DNA of 64,000 bases from Apium graveolens (lineage: Eukaryota > Streptophyta > Magnoliopsida > Apiales > Apiaceae). Within the stretch, counting starts at the first letter, position 1; each line of letters starts with the position of its first letter. This document shows, piece after piece, positions 9,421 through 22,715 of the stretch. The notes beneath the pieces are model-generated. The model made no database searches, was not told the DNA's origin, and worked only from the letters and a program-made list of their open reading frames with translations. The position numbers were made by a program, and so were the translations under genes. The DNA lies in the NCBI RefSeq assembly GCF_009905375.1, contig NC_133653.1:91499671-91563670 (forward strand), written 5' to 3'.

Positions 9421-12400
9421 TGTCACACCCCCAACTTTAATAGCAAAATAAATATAGCTATTACATCATTTTAATGAAGAATACACAACCAAATCCAAGA
9501 TCTTACAGTTTAGGGTTTGGAACAGCCCAACACTACCAACTATTACATCTGATTACAAATACCGAGTCCTCACACAACTATTATTACTTATTCTACCTGC
9601 GCTCGAACATAAGCATCAACATCACAGGTCTTACGGGCAGTCTGCTTGAATCTAACCATAGCTGCTAGCTGTAATATCAGGGTAAAGCAAGGAGTCAGCC
9701 AAATGCTCAACAAGTGCTAACAGTACGACACAAAACATAAATTGAGATATACTTTTAAGAATGAGAATGGAAAGACATAACTAATGATAACGAGAGATAA
9801 AACTATGTGAGATGGCATCATTTTGCTTGTATCAAAATAATTTTAAAATCATGTCTTAATCAAAATCATTTTATGAAACTACGGATTACAGCCGGTGATC
9901 AGCCGCGAAGTAATCCCGAACCTCGCTGGGTTCTAAAATATTAACCGGAATCCCTCGACAACTTTTAAGCCTAATATAAGTATGGAAAGGACTCGCGTCT
10001 CAGTCCAGATCCACTATTCAAGAAAACATTTGTCCCCCTTTGGGACTGAAAACCCACATTTTATTTATTTCAAAAGCTGATGCCGACTTGTAACAAAATC
10101 TCTTTTAACAGTAAATATTTTTATTAAGGGATTATAGATCAATTCGAAACATGGGAAATATGGTACTAAATCTCAGGGCCCTGATTCACAAAACTTTACT
10201 CTATTAGGGTAACCAAAAGGTTTTCATATGTCAGAACTTGGACAGGAAAATATGGTGAGACTAATGGATAATATGAAGGGGTAATGCCAAACTGGGCTCA
10301 AAGCAATGGTTTCTCGTCAAGGTACAGGTGTTGGATCATTAAGAAGATAAGCTTCAAGAATACTATGGGTGTTAAGGTAATGATCTCTAGCTCAGAATAT
10401 ATATATATCAGAATTGTCAAGCTTTAGGATAGGAAAGAGGGTATCAATCAATGAGGAATCATGTTGGTAAGTTTCTGACTATCAGAGTTCAAGGTAAGGT
10501 TCTATAGGGGTTCAAGTATCAGGATGAGATATCAATACTTAGGAATCATCAGCATGTTAATCAAGAGGATCAATCAAGTAATATAATAACTCTTTATTTT
10601 ATCATGGCATTTAACTATCATGAAAAGACTTTTGAACTACTTGCAATACATACTCGAGGGTTCATGGCATTTCTATATAATTCAAAGATAAGCGAGAGAT
10701 ACGCTTGATTTAAACATATCAAAATGACTCAGGATAATTGCATCGATATATATGAACTATTTATAGTAAATACGAAGGTCAAGTTGAATCACTTGCCTTG
10801 AGAAAGGCTGGTCTGGTCTGACTGGTAGGAGCAACAACTGGAGCTTCACTCGACCTTTATGGAAAGTTTTCCGTCGTCTCGAGATCCTACATAAATAATA
10901 ATAATCCTCATTATAATATATTCTTACCATCTTAACCTATTTACAACCCGAAATTAAACATGGATGGCACTTAGGCCTATACGCACCTAATTTATATCCA
11001 TCTTTATATTTCAAATGTACACACGTAGCCACATAATCACATATCATATATTAATATCAAATAACACCATATATACCATAATGCAACACTAGGATGATCT
11101 CGAATCACCACTTAAGTCACTTGATCGCTAAACTAGACAAAGTCTTCAAATTTTGGCTCCCTAACTCGATGTGCCTTTCCTAAATTATCCAAAACCTATT
11201 GATCCTCACTTGTGCCTTTTTCTCTACTAACCTTATACCATCTTACAACTATGGTGGTCGACCTAATACTCACTTCTAAGTGTTCTAAAACTATGTGATA
11301 AGTGATAGTGCTCACTGGTGCAAATTTCAGAATGACAACTATAGTTTCTTGAGTTCATTAGGCACTCTTAAACTACACGTTTTCCTTCAAAACTTTTACA
11401 CAAGACTCTCCTGACCTAAGGGCATCTCACAAACTTGATGTGGCTCAAGGGCCTGGCTTGGGCCTTCTTGGGCCTAAGCTAAAAGTTCATGGTTCCCCTG
11501 CTTTTCTCGGCAGAAAACGCCCTGACTTGAATTAACTTGTGACACATGATTCTAACTCATATCCTATGAACTATGGTGTGAAAAACTTCTCTGACACTCC
11601 CTCTAACTAAGTCCCAATAGGGCCTAATGAGGGCCTACCCATGACATGGTCAAATCTCCCTATTTCTAAGTTGCAACAAAACTGTCCCCTGCTGGACAGA
11701 TTTTGTTATTCTACTTGTGCACCTAACCAAAAGACATGAAAACCTCCAACCAACTCCTAAAACCTTTTTTATACTCCCAATATTAACTTCTGGTGGCTTG
11801 GGCCTCAAAGTGCACACCAATGACATGGTCAAAACTCACTCTAAACCTCAGGGTACTAAACTGATTTTCTGCAGAAACTATAACTCTCATTTTCCAAGGT
11901 TTTTGACTTGACAAACTCAACTAACAACAACTCAATACTTAAACCAAGATTTATACATGGTATTCTACTGAACTAACTCCCTTATTCTCAAAATAACCTT
12001 GGTGAGATCATCCTTACTTAAGGTGCAATTATGGCAAAACAAGAGAATCTACACTTCACAAATAACAAATCTTCATGCTTTTGAAACAACAAGGTATACA
12101 TTTTTATAAAAGATAATCACGAATTATTACCATGCAACAAGAAGCATAAATCAATATTAACACATTATACCTACTGAAATTAAGCCTCACTAACAAAATC
12201 TTTCCAAATGATCAAAATCTTACAACATTCTAAGAGAAATCCTCATGCATGCATGCCTTCGGGTTTTTCAAACCAAAACAACACATTTTCTACATATATT
12301 CCATCTTCAAATTAACATGCAAGCCTAGCATAAGGTATACCTAGATGATCACTTAGCATGCAAGGAGTTTTATCAAATTTTCACCACAAAATTCAAGTCA

Positions 12401-13345
12401 TTATCACATAAACATGCAAAAATTGATCAAAACAACAAGAATGATTTCAAGGACCATTCATTCAGCTCCCATATGGTCATGGCCGAATGAAATGGATGGA
12501 AATGGCCATTAAATCATCAAGAGTTTCCTTCTTATGACTTGGCACTTATCCATTCATTGTAGTCCTCTCAAAAACAACCTTAAATCCATAAGAATCAAGA
12601 TTGTATTTTGAGTTTCACTAAAACATTTACATACAACCCTTAAACTTAAAATTTCTACTCAAAACCCTTTGAAATATGAATGATCATGGTATGGGAGATA
12701 ACATTTACTTGTATAAAGAGTAGAAGCTTGGTGGAGAAATGAAGAAAAATGGGGAGGGGTGGTTCTCGGCTAAAGGCCGAGAGTGAGAGAGAGAGGGCCG
12801 AGAGTGAGAGAGGAGGAGGGAGAGAAGAATGAGTGTGGTGTGGGTGATGAGTGAAAATGATCATGTCTTTGCTTGTTTTTATGGTATTTGATTTGACAAA
12901 ATGTGAGTGGAAAGGATAATTGACAAGTCTATCCCTCCACTTATACTTGGTGCATTTTGCATGCAAGGGTAAAGAAGGAAATTGGCTAGAGAAATAAGAG
13001 TTAGTAGGGTTGGAATTGTCCTCTTTGTCCTTAAAAAGAATGAGAGGGTGGTTTGCATGCAAGGGCTTTCTTGTAATTTGCTTACAACTAAAATTTATAA
13101 TGATTTATTTTTATAAAATAAAATACAAGTTCAAAAATTATAAAATTTATACCATAAAATAACTTGGATTTTTAGAGACTTTATAAAATAATTTTCAAAA
13201 TTTGTGAACAAAATACCTTTTAAAAGAAATTTTTTCCAAATCTTAGAATATTCCTTATAAATCAAAAATAAAGAAATTAAATAAACTCTTGCTTTGAAAA
13301 ATCATATACTACACAAAGCAAATTTATAATGCAGAAATTTTCACT
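9421..13345 (-). repeat. gypsy-2 LTR 1 (3' LTR of copy 1)
   Basis: It starts TGTCACACCCCC on the + strand. Compared with LTR 2 it lacks the last ~94 bp at its inner (U3) end, because a deletion runs from the LTR across the polypurine tract into the chromodomain. It contains a variable TA microsatellite near 10397-10409 and a GA-rich block near 12783-12830. No credible gene; the 64-codon + strand frame at 9474-9668 is antisense and not coding. Confidence 0.9.
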
Positions 13346-13353
13346 TTACTTGC

Positions 13354-16190
13354 CTTATTTCTAAGACTCTTTACTTGCCAGTCGAGTATTTTAACCAGTT
13401 GCTCCACAAATGACAGGTCTGCCTGAATTTCTACAGGTTCATAATTTATCACATGGCTAGCGTCATGATTGTACTTCTTAAGCAACGACACATGAAACAC
13501 TTTATGCACATGCCGATACTGAGGTGGTAAGGCCAACTCGTAGGCCACCTTTCCTACTTGACTCAAAATCTCAAAAGGACCTATGTATCTAGGTGCTAAC
13601 TTCCCTTTCTTGCCAAATCTCATCAACCCTTTTCTAGGTGACACCTTCAGCAACACAGCTTCGCCAATTTAGAATTGAACGTCCTTACGCGCTGGATCCG
13701 CATACTTCCTCTGTCTGTCTTGAGCAGCAAGCAACCTTTTCTGAATTAACTTGACTGTGTCATGCAACTGTTGTACCAATTCCGAGCCGAGAATTCTTCC
13801 TTCTCCTACTTCATCCCAACTTGTTGGTGATCTACATTTCTGCCCGTACAAAGCTTCATATGGTGGCATGCCGATACTGGAATGATAGCTGTTGTTGTAA
13901 GAGAATTCAATCAACGGCAAATGGTCATCCCAACTTCCTGCAAAATCGATTGCACAACTGCGCAACATGTCTTCAATTGTTTGAATCATCCTTTCACTCT
14001 GGCCATCAGTCTGCGGGTGGTACGCCGTGCTCATATTCAACTTTGTGCCAAGACATTCCTGAAATTGCTTCCAGAATCTCGAGTTAAATCGGGGATCTCT
14101 GTCTGAAACTATTGATACGGGTACCCCATACCTTAGTACGATTTCGCGCACATACAGATGAACCAACTTGTCCAATGACGACTTCTCGTTTATTGGAAGG
14201 AAATGCGCCGACTTCATAAGACGATCAATTATAACCCATATTGCGTCATGTCCGGATTTCGTTCGCGGTAGTCCTACTATAAAGTCCATAGCGATATTTT
14301 CCCATTTCCATTCTGGAATCTTCAGGGGCTGAATTAATCCGCTTGGTCGTTGATGTTTTGCCTTTACTTTCTGACAAGTATAGCACTTCGCAACCCATTC
14401 TGCCACGTCTCGCTTCATATTTGGCCACGAAAAGTTCTTCTTTAAGTCTCGATACATCTTGGTGCTTCCCGGGTGGATTGAAAATTTCGAATTGTGGGCT
14501 TCATGGAGGATCTCATTCTTTAATTCAGGTACATGGGGAATCCATATTCTGGATGAAAACCTTAGTATCCCTTGCTCATCCCTTTGAGTATTAATCTCCT
14601 CTCCAGATAACTGATTCTTCTCTTTTTCCATTACTTCCTCTTGACACTTCTTTATCTTTTCCACTAGTGTTGGCTGAAAGGTCATTGCACGACAAACTTC
14701 CTCGACTTTTCCATAAGCACAAAGTTCCAATTCCAATTTTTCGATTTTTTCAGATAACTCTTTTGATGTTATCATCATATTCAATCTCTCCTTCCTACTC
14801 AGAGCATCGGCCACTACGTTCGCCTTTCCAGGATGGTAATTTATCGAGCAGTCATAGTCCTTGATCAATTCCAGCCATCTCCTCTGCCTCATATTGAGCT
14901 CTTTCTGAGTAAAAATGTACTTTAAACTCTGGTGATCCGTGTAGATTTCACACTTCTCTCCGTAGAGGTAATGTCTCTAAATCTTAATTACGAACACTAT
15001 GGCGGCTAGTTCCAAGTCATGCGTCGGGTACTTTAACTCATGCGGATTCAACTGTCTTGACGCATATGCGATCACTTTACTGTGTTGCACCAACACACAA
15101 CCCAAACCCTTATGTGAAGCGTCGCTGAATATTACAAAATTCCCTTGATCATCTGGAAGTACCAACACCGGAGCTGTTACCAACTTCTGCTTTAACTCTT
15201 GAAAGCTATCTTCACATTCTGCACTCCATTCAAACTTTTGATTCTTTCTGGTTAACTTGGTCAATGGCGTGGCAATCTTCGAGAAATCCTTGACGAATCT
15301 TCTATAGTATCCGGCCAATCCTAGAAAACTTCGCACTTCCATCGGAGTCTTTGGCCTCTCCCAACTCATAACTGCCTCAATCTTTGCCGGATCCACTTTA
15401 ACTCCCTCATTTCCAATAACATGCCCCAAAAATTGAACTTCCTTTAAACAAAACTCACATTTGGTAAACTTGGCATACAACTTCTCTTGTCGGAGTATCT
15501 CTAATGCTATCCAGAGGTGCTGCTTATGTTCTTCTTCCGACTTAGAATAAATAAGGATGTCATCAATGAATACCATGACAAATTTGTCCAAATACTTCTT
15601 AAATACCCGATTCATCAGATCCATAAATGCGGCCGGAGCATTGGTCAATCCAAACGGCATTTCTAGGAATTCATAATGCCCATATCTGGTCCTGAATGCG
15701 GTCTTAGGAATATCTTCTTCTTTGATCTTTAATTGATGGTATCCCGATCTCAAATCAATCTTCAAAAAGCATTTTGCTCCCTTCAACTGATCAAAAAGGT
15801 CATCTATCCTTGGTAGCGGGTATTGGTTCTTGATCGTTACCTTATTCAACTCCCGATAATCTATGCATAGTCGTATACTCCCATCTTTCTTCTTTACAAA
15901 CAGAACAGGTGCTCCCCATGGCGACGCACTTGGCCGTATCACTCCCTTATCCAATAATTCTTGTAGCTGGCTCGCCAACTCTTTCATTTCTGCTGGTGCC
16001 ATCCTATATGGGGCCTTTGAAACTGGTTTCGTGCCTGGAGCAAGGTTGATTTCGAACTCAATTTGTCGATCTGGTGGTAAGCCTAGTAGTTCGTCGGGAA
16101 ACACATCGGGAAACTCGCTAACTACAGGAATATCTTCCACGCTGGGCTGCCTTTTTCCGAATCTACTACATAAGCTAGGAACGACTCACA
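13354..16190 (-). pseudogene. pol: pol (RT, RNase H, integrase, chromodomain) of gypsy-2 copy 1
   Basis: Pol copies the element RNA and inserts the DNA. RT (about 16070-15200) shows the LPPDR entry region, [10 protein letters not shown], and the catalytic [10 protein letters not shown]. RNase H follows with [10 protein letters not shown]. Integrase has the HHCC finger ([12 protein letters not shown]), the catalytic [10 protein letters not shown] and SDRDPRF Asp motifs, and Glu in GQSERMIQ. The GPF module (YIGPFEIL) is present and the chromodomain start ([14 protein letters not shown]) is cut by a deletion. Stops: TAG at 14977-14979 (Trp in copy 2) and TAA at 13669-13671 (Gln in copy 2). Reading is otherwise open over long stretches. 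Confidence 0.9.
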
Positions 16191-17862
16191 ACCTTTTCTA
16201 AGTAGCTTCTTAGCCTGAACAATTGTAAAAAAATAGTTGCTCTTGCCTCTGCCCCTTAAATATTACCTTCTCTCCACTCTTCGTCTTTAAATACACTCTC
16301 TTGGTCTTACAATTTATCTGAGCGCTATTCTCTCCTAACCAATCCATTCCTAAAATTATATCAAACTCTCCTAACTTGAAGAGTATCAAGTCGGCTGAGA
16401 ACTTATACCTCGAAATATCAATCTCACAGTTTGGACAAAATTGATTCACAAGAATCTTCTCTTGGTTCGCAATTACCACATTTACTACCTCACTCATAAC
16501 CATTTTATCACATTGGAGCTTATCAACAAAAGATTCTGATATGAAAGATCTTGTTGCTCCCGAATCAATCAATACTTTAGCTTTGACATTATTGAGTAAA
16601 AGTGTACCTGCTATCATTTCAGAATTCTGAACAGCATCCTTCATCTTTAGATCAAATGTCCTTGCTGTTGCTTGCGGGGTTGGTGCGGGTGGTGGAGGTA
16701 ATGCCAATACCTCAGCTGGCACGCTTGCACAGGTACTTGCCACATTCATTAGAGCTTTGACTGGTCCGGTTGCCTTGCACTCCCTAGCTATGTGTCCATT
16801 CTTCCCACACTTGTAGCACGTAACTCCTGGCTTCGGCATCTTGCACTCATTCGCCAAATGTCCCTTCTGATTGCACCTATAACAGGTCATGCTCAGCTTA
16901 TTGCACATTCCGGGGTGCCTTCTTCCACAATGCTTACATTCCGGTCTCTGGAACCTGTTTTCTCCAACTTGCCCTTGGCTTGCCTGATTGTTCCCCTTCG
17001 ATTCTTGCCTTTTACCCAAATTTCCTTTCTTTTGAAAATTTCCGCCCTTCTGGAAACCAATCCTCTTTATATTCCGATCTTGCGAACTTCCGGCTTCAGA
17101 CTTTTCTCCATAAAATGGAACCTTCCTCTTCTTGTTATCCCTCTCTTTCCTTGACTGCATCCCATTATTCTCAATCAGAGCAGCTTTCTGTACTACTCCC
17201 GCATAAGTTTCAAGCTCAAACATAGCCACCCTATCTCTGATCTAAGGCTCCAATCCTTGCTGAAATTTCTTTGCTTTTTCCTCCTCAGTGCTGGTATACT
17301 TTGTCACAAACCTTGACAACTCAGTGAACTTCTTCTCATACTCCAATACAGTCATGTTCCCTTGCTTCAACTCAAGAAATTTTAGCTCCATCTGATTCTG
17401 CATGTAGTTAGGGTAATACTTGTCCAGAAATAACTTCTTAAATCTCTCCCAAGAAACCTGCTGAGTGACTTCCATAGCCTTTACTGATTCCCACCAATAG
17501 ATGACTTCTCCCTTCAAGAAGTAAGTAGCATACGGCGTCTTCTGATCGTCTCCTAAATGTACCAACTAAAAAGCCCTTTCCATCTCCTTGATCCATGTGT
17601 TAGCTATCACTGGATCAGTGGTATCATGAAATACAGGTGGATTCACATTCTGAAAAGCCTTGAAAGTGACAATTTGTCTAGGTGGTACTGGTGGTTCAGG
17701 TGGTTGGTGTGGCTCACGGTTATCTTGGTTTTCAATTCGTTGTTGAAGAGTTAGTTGTTGTTGAGCTATAGCATTGGTTTACTGTTGCAAGGTTTCCAGA
17801 AATCGAAGAATGTTTGGGTCTGTAGTGGATGTGGTTGTTGGGTTCTTCTTTTTGGGAGGCAT
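16190..17862 (-). pseudogene. gag: gag and protease of gypsy-2 copy 1
   Basis: The ATG at 17862 opens MPPKKKNPTT as in copy 2. Gag core YFLKGEVIYWWESVKAM lies near 17480-17525. Two zinc knuckles follow ([14 protein letters not shown] and [14 protein letters not shown], near 16800-16890), then the protease [13 protein letters not shown] near 16540. Stops relative to copy 2: TAA 17779-17781 (Gln), TAG 17566-17568 (Glu), TAG 17242-17244 (Trp). A one-base insertion in the A-run near 16227-16233 shifts the frame before RT. All knuckle cysteines are kept. Confidence 0.9.
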
Positions 17863-18171
17863 GATCCTGAAATAAGAGTTATGTCAAAACAGATATGAAC
17901 GATAAAATGATTCGAGGGTATTGCATGACATTCTTATTTTACATAGGGGGTCAAGTTTCCAAATTAAGAAGATATGATGATAAAAACATAAAATAACAGT
18001 TGAGAGCAAATGGAACAATAGCACATAATTATTGAAATTTTAAAGGTCACGATACATAGGATTAGGACAAAGTCTGATTCTAGGATTAACAGGCTTATTT
18101 AAAGGAAAAACGAAAACTGGGGATTCTATAAAGTCTGATAGTACAACAATATGAAAGGTAAATGGAAAGAA
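17863..18171 (-). other. spacer between pre-gag ORF and gag, gypsy-2 copy 1
   Basis: AT-rich leader with no ORF I can support. Copy 2 has the matching stretch at 27329-27640. Confidence 0.6.
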
Positions 18172-18525
18172 CTAAGGCTCCACTCCATCTGAACGGGGCT
18201 TGGTAGTCTTTCCCTCTCGAAGCGTCTTCACAATGCTCTAGAGCTCATCCGCCACCATCTGAATGACATACTGGCTGGTGTGGTCCCGGTGCGCTGGCAT
18301 CTCCTCAAGCTTAGTGTTGACGTACTGAACCAAGGTCTCAAGTCTCGCAGTCATCTGCTCCTTGGGCTTCCCTTCGTAGTTTCAGCTGTCCGGATACACG
18401 TTCTTCAGTCGGTCTATCAGTCGGTCGTACTTGCCCTGAAGCATGTCGAACTCGCGCCTCAACTCAGCATACACGGAGAAAGCAATAGTGTCGTCCGACC
18501 CAGAGGATGACGAGGAATGCACCCT
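18172..18525 (-). pseudogene. pre-gag ORF of gypsy-2 copy 1
   Basis: The sense strand between PBS and gag encodes the same small protein as copy 2 (VHSSSSSGSDDT... to DGVEP, stop at 18172-18174), but two codons are nonsense: CGA to TGA near 18382 and CAG to TAG near 18240, both C-to-T. No ATG in frame is obvious at its 5' end, so the start or a splice is unknown. Confidence 0.55.
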
Positions 18526-18648
18526 TTGCTGACAACCAATAAGAGGAGTATTAATAATAATTTACTTAACCTACTCTCTCGCATATTATCTATAACCTAC
18601 ACACATATCCTATAACCTATTTGGGCTGTCCAGGGACTCTAAACCGTA

Positions 18649-18660
18649 GCTCTGATACCA
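18649..18660 (-). other. primer-binding site of gypsy-2 copy 1 (tRNA-iMet)
   Basis: TGGTATCAGAGC on the - strand, 5 bp inside LTR 2, is the standard initiator tRNA-Met site. Confidence 0.85.
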
Positions 18661-18665
18661 AAACC

Positions 18666-21600
18666 TGTCACACCCCCAACTTAAACAGCAAAATAAATAT
18701 AGCTATTACATCATTTTAATGAAGAATACACAACCAAATCCAAGATCTTACAGTTTAGGGTTTGGAACAGCCCAACACTACCAACTATTACATCTGATTA
18801 CAAATACCGAGTCCTCACACAACTATTATTACTTATTCTACCTGCGCTCAAACATAAGCATTAGCATCACAGGTCTTACGGGCAATCTGCTTGAATCTAA
18901 CCATAGCTGCTAGCTGTAATATCAGGGTAAAGCAAGGAGTGAGCCAAATACTCAACAAGTGCTAACAGTACGACACAAAACATAAATTGAGATATACTTT
19001 TAAGAATGACAATGGAAAGACATAACTAATGTTAACGAGAGATAAAACTATGTGAGATGGCATCATTTTGCTTGCATCAAAACAATTTTAAAATCATGTC
19101 TTAATCAAAATCATTTTATGACGCTACGGATTACAGCCGGTGATCAGCCGCGAAGTAATCCCAAACCTCGCTGGGTTCTAAAACATTAACGGGAATCCCT
19201 AGGCAACTTTTAAGCCTAATATAAGTGTGGAAAGGACTCGCGTCTCAGTTCAGATCCACTATTCAAGAAAACATTTATCCCCCTTTGGGACTGAAAACCC
19301 ACATTTTATTTATTTCAAAAGCTGATGCCGACTTGTAATAAAATATCTTTTAATAGTAAATATTTTTATTAAGGGATTATAGATCAATTCGAAACATGGG
19401 AAATATGGTACTAAATCTCAGGGCCATGATTCACAAAACTTTACTCTATTAGGGTAACCAAAAGGTTTTCATATGTCAGAACTTGGACAGGAAAATATGG
19501 TGAGACTAATGGATAATATGAAGGGGTAATGCCAAACTGGGCTCAAAGCAATGGTTTCTCGTCAAGGTACAGGTGTTGGATCATTAAGAAGATAAGCTTC
19601 ACAAATACTATGGGTGTTAAGGTAATGATCTCTAGCTCAGGATGTATATATATATCAGAATTGTCAAGCTTTAGGATAGGAAAGAGGGTATCAATCAATG
19701 AGGAATCATGTTGGTAAGTTTCTGACTATCAGAGTTCAAGGTAAGGTTCTATAGGGGTTCAAGTATCAGGATGAGATATCAATACTTAGGAATCATCAGC
19801 ATGTTAATCAAGAGGATCAATCAAGTAATATAACAACTCTTTATTTTATCATGGCATTTAACTATCATGAAAAGACTTTTGAACTACTTGAAATACATAC
19901 TCGAGGGTTCATGGCATTTCTATATAATTCAAAGATAAGCGGGAGATACGCTTGATTTAAACATATCAAAATGACTCAGGATAATTGCATCGATATATAT
20001 GAACTGTTTATAGTAAATACGAAGGTCAAGTTGAATCACTTGCCTTGAGAAAGGCTGGTCTGGTCTGACTGGTAGGAGCAACAACTGGAGCTTCACTCGA
20101 CCTTTATGGCAAGTTTTCCCTCGTCTCGAGATTCTACATAAATAATAATAATCCTCATTATATTATATTCTTACCATCTTAACCTATTTACAACCCGAAA
20201 TTAAACATGGATGGCACTTAGGCCTATACGCACCTAATTTATATCCACCTTTATATTTCAAATGTACACACATAGCCACATAATCACATATCGTATATTA
20301 ATATCAAATAACACCATATATACCATAATGCAACACTAGGCTTGGATGATCTCGACTCACCACTTAAGTCACTTGGTCGCTAAACTAGACAAAGTCTTCA
20401 AATTTTGGCTCCCTAACTCGATGTGCCTTTCCTAAATTATCCAAAACCTATTGACCCTCACTTGTGCCTTTTGCTCTACTGACCTTATACCATCTTACAA
20501 CTACAGTGGTCGACCTAATACTCACTTCTAAGTGTTCTAAAACTATGTGATAAGTGATAGTACTCACTGGTGCAAATTTCAGAATGACAACTATAGTTTC
20601 TTGAGTGCATTAGGCACTCTTAAACTACAAGTTTTCCTTCAAAACTTTTACACAAGACTCTCCTGACCTAAGGTCATCTCAAAAACTTGATGTGGCTCAA
20701 GGGCCTGGCTTGGGCCTTCTTGGGCCTAAGCTAAAATCCAAGGCTCCCCTGCTTTTCTGGGCGGAAAACGCCCTGACTTGAATTAACTGGTGACACATGG
20801 TTCTAACTCATATCCTATGAACTATTATTGGAAAAACTTCTCTGACACTCCCTATAACTAAGGCCCAATAGGGCCTAATGAGGGCCTACCCATGACATGG
20901 TCAAATCTCCCTATTTCTAAGTTGCAACAAAACTGTCCCCTGCTGGACAGATTTTGTTATTCTACTTGTGCACCTAACCAAAAGACATGCAAACCTCCAA
21001 CCAACTCCTAAAACCTTTTGTATACTCCCAATACTAACTTCTGGTGGCTTGGGCCTCAAAGTGCACTCTAAACTCACTCTAAACCTCAGGGTACTAAACT
21101 GATTTTCTGCAGAAACTATAACACTCATTTTCCAAGGTTTTTGACTTGACAAACTCAACTAACAATAACTCAATACTTAAACCAAGATTTATACATGGTA
21201 TTCTACTGAACTAACTCCCTTATTCTAAAAATAACCTTGGTGAGATCATCCTTACCTAAGGTGCAATTATGGCAAAACAAGAGAATCTTCACTTCACAAA
21301 TCACAAATCTTCATGCTTTTGAAACAACAAGGTATGCATTTTTATAAAAGATAATCACGAATTATTACCATGCAACAAGAAGAATAAATCAATATTAACA
21401 CATTATACCTACTGAAATTAAGGCTCACTAACAAAATCTTTCCAAATGATCAAAATCTTACAACATTCTAAGAGAAATCCTCATGCATGCATGCCTTCGG
21501 GTTTTTCAAACCAAAACAACACATTTTCTACATATATTCCATTTTAAAATTAACATGCAAGCCTAGCATAAGGTATACCTAGATGATCACTTAGCATGCA

Positions 21601-22682
21601 AGGAGTTTTATCAAATTTTCACCACAAAATTCAAGTCATTATCACATAAACATGCAAAAATTGATCAAAACAACAAGAATGATTTCAAGGACCATTCATT
21701 CGGCTCCCATATGGTCATGGCCGAATGAAATGGATGGAAATGGCCATTAAATCATCAAGAGTTTCCTTCTCATGACTTGGCACTTATCCATTCATTGTAG
21801 TCCTCTCAAAAACAACCTTAAATCTATAAGAATCAAGATTGTATTTTGAGTTTCACTAAAACCTTTACATGCAACCCTTAAACTTAAACTTTCTACTCAA
21901 AACTCTTTGAAATATGAATGATCATGGTATGGGAGATAACATTTACTTGTATAAAGAGTAGAAGCTTGGTGGAGAAATGAAGAAAAATGGGGAGGGGTGG
22001 TTCTCGGTTAAAGGCCGAGAGTGAGAGAGAGAGGGCCGAGAGTGAGAGAGGAGGAGGGAGAGAAGAATGAGTGTGGTGTGGGTGATGAGTGAAAATGATC
22101 ATGTCTTTGCTTGTTTTTATGGTATTTGATTTGACAAAATATGAGTAGAAAGAAGAATTGACAAGTCTATCCCTCCACTTATACTTGGTGCATTTTGCAT
22201 GCAAGGGTAAAGAAGGAAATTGGCTAGAGAAATAAGAGTTAGTAGGGTTGGAATTGTCCTCTTTGTCCTTGAAAAGAATGAGAGGGTGGTTTGCATGCAA
22301 GGGCTTTCTTGTAATTTGCTAAATATGACAACTAAAATTTATAATGATTTATTTTTATAAAATAAAATACAAGTTCAAAAATTATAAAATTTATACCATA
22401 AAATAACTTGGATTTTTAGAGACTTTATAAAATCATTTTCAAAATTTGTGAACAAAATACCTTTTAAAAGAAAATTTTTCCAAAGCTTAGAATATTCCTT
22501 ATAAATCAAAAATAAAGAAATTAAATAAACTCTTGCTTTGAAAAATCATATACTACACAAAGCAAATTTATAATGTAGAAATTTTCACTCACACTAGCGT
22601 ACAACCATTGAATATATTTTCATTTGACTTTAATATTATACCAAATCCACAAATAATATTACATAAAATGCCAGTTGTAACA
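18666..22682 (-). repeat. gypsy-2 LTR 2 (shared middle LTR)
   Basis: A full 4,017-bp LTR with TGTCAC and GTAACA ends on the + strand. It is flanked on the left by the PBS of copy 1 and on the right by the polypurine tract of copy 2, so it serves two internal regions. No TSD lies at its ends. It shares small variants with LTR 3 rather than LTR 1 (for example a CTTGG insertion near 20341). Confidence 0.9.
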
Positions 22683-22699
22683 TCCTCTCCCCCTAAGGG
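22683..22699 (-). other. polypurine tract of gypsy-2 copy 2
   Basis: On the - strand CCCTTAGGGGGAGAGGA abuts the LTR start TGTTAC. It primes plus-strand synthesis. The same site is deleted in copy 1. Confidence 0.85.
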
Positions 22700-22715
22700 A
22701 TTCTGTCCCCAGAAT

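Larger units (their letters stand above)
13346..18665 (-). mobile_element. gypsy-2 internal region, copy 1
   Basis: It holds, from right to left, PBS, leader, pre-gag ORF, gag, protease, RT, RNase H, integrase and a truncated chromodomain. It is close to copy 2 (a few differences per 100 bp by eye) but has its own set of stops and an intact ~120-bp leader that copy 2 lacks. Confidence 0.9.

Noticed and set aside
9474..9668. 64-codon + strand frame repeated at 18719-18913
   Set aside because: Antisense to the element in LTR sequence, low-complexity translation, and no codon-level conservation beyond the near-identity of the LTR copies.
13821..14106. Overlapping + strand frames across the gypsy-2 integrase (also 23288-23573)
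   Set aside because: Shadow frames of the strongly supported integrase on the - strand.
18525..18665. The ~120-bp leader present in copy 1 and absent in copy 2 of gypsy-2 as a lost intron
   Set aside because: The right side looks like a splice acceptor (GTTGTCAG), but no GT donor exists at the left side; an AGC microhomology deletion explains it better.
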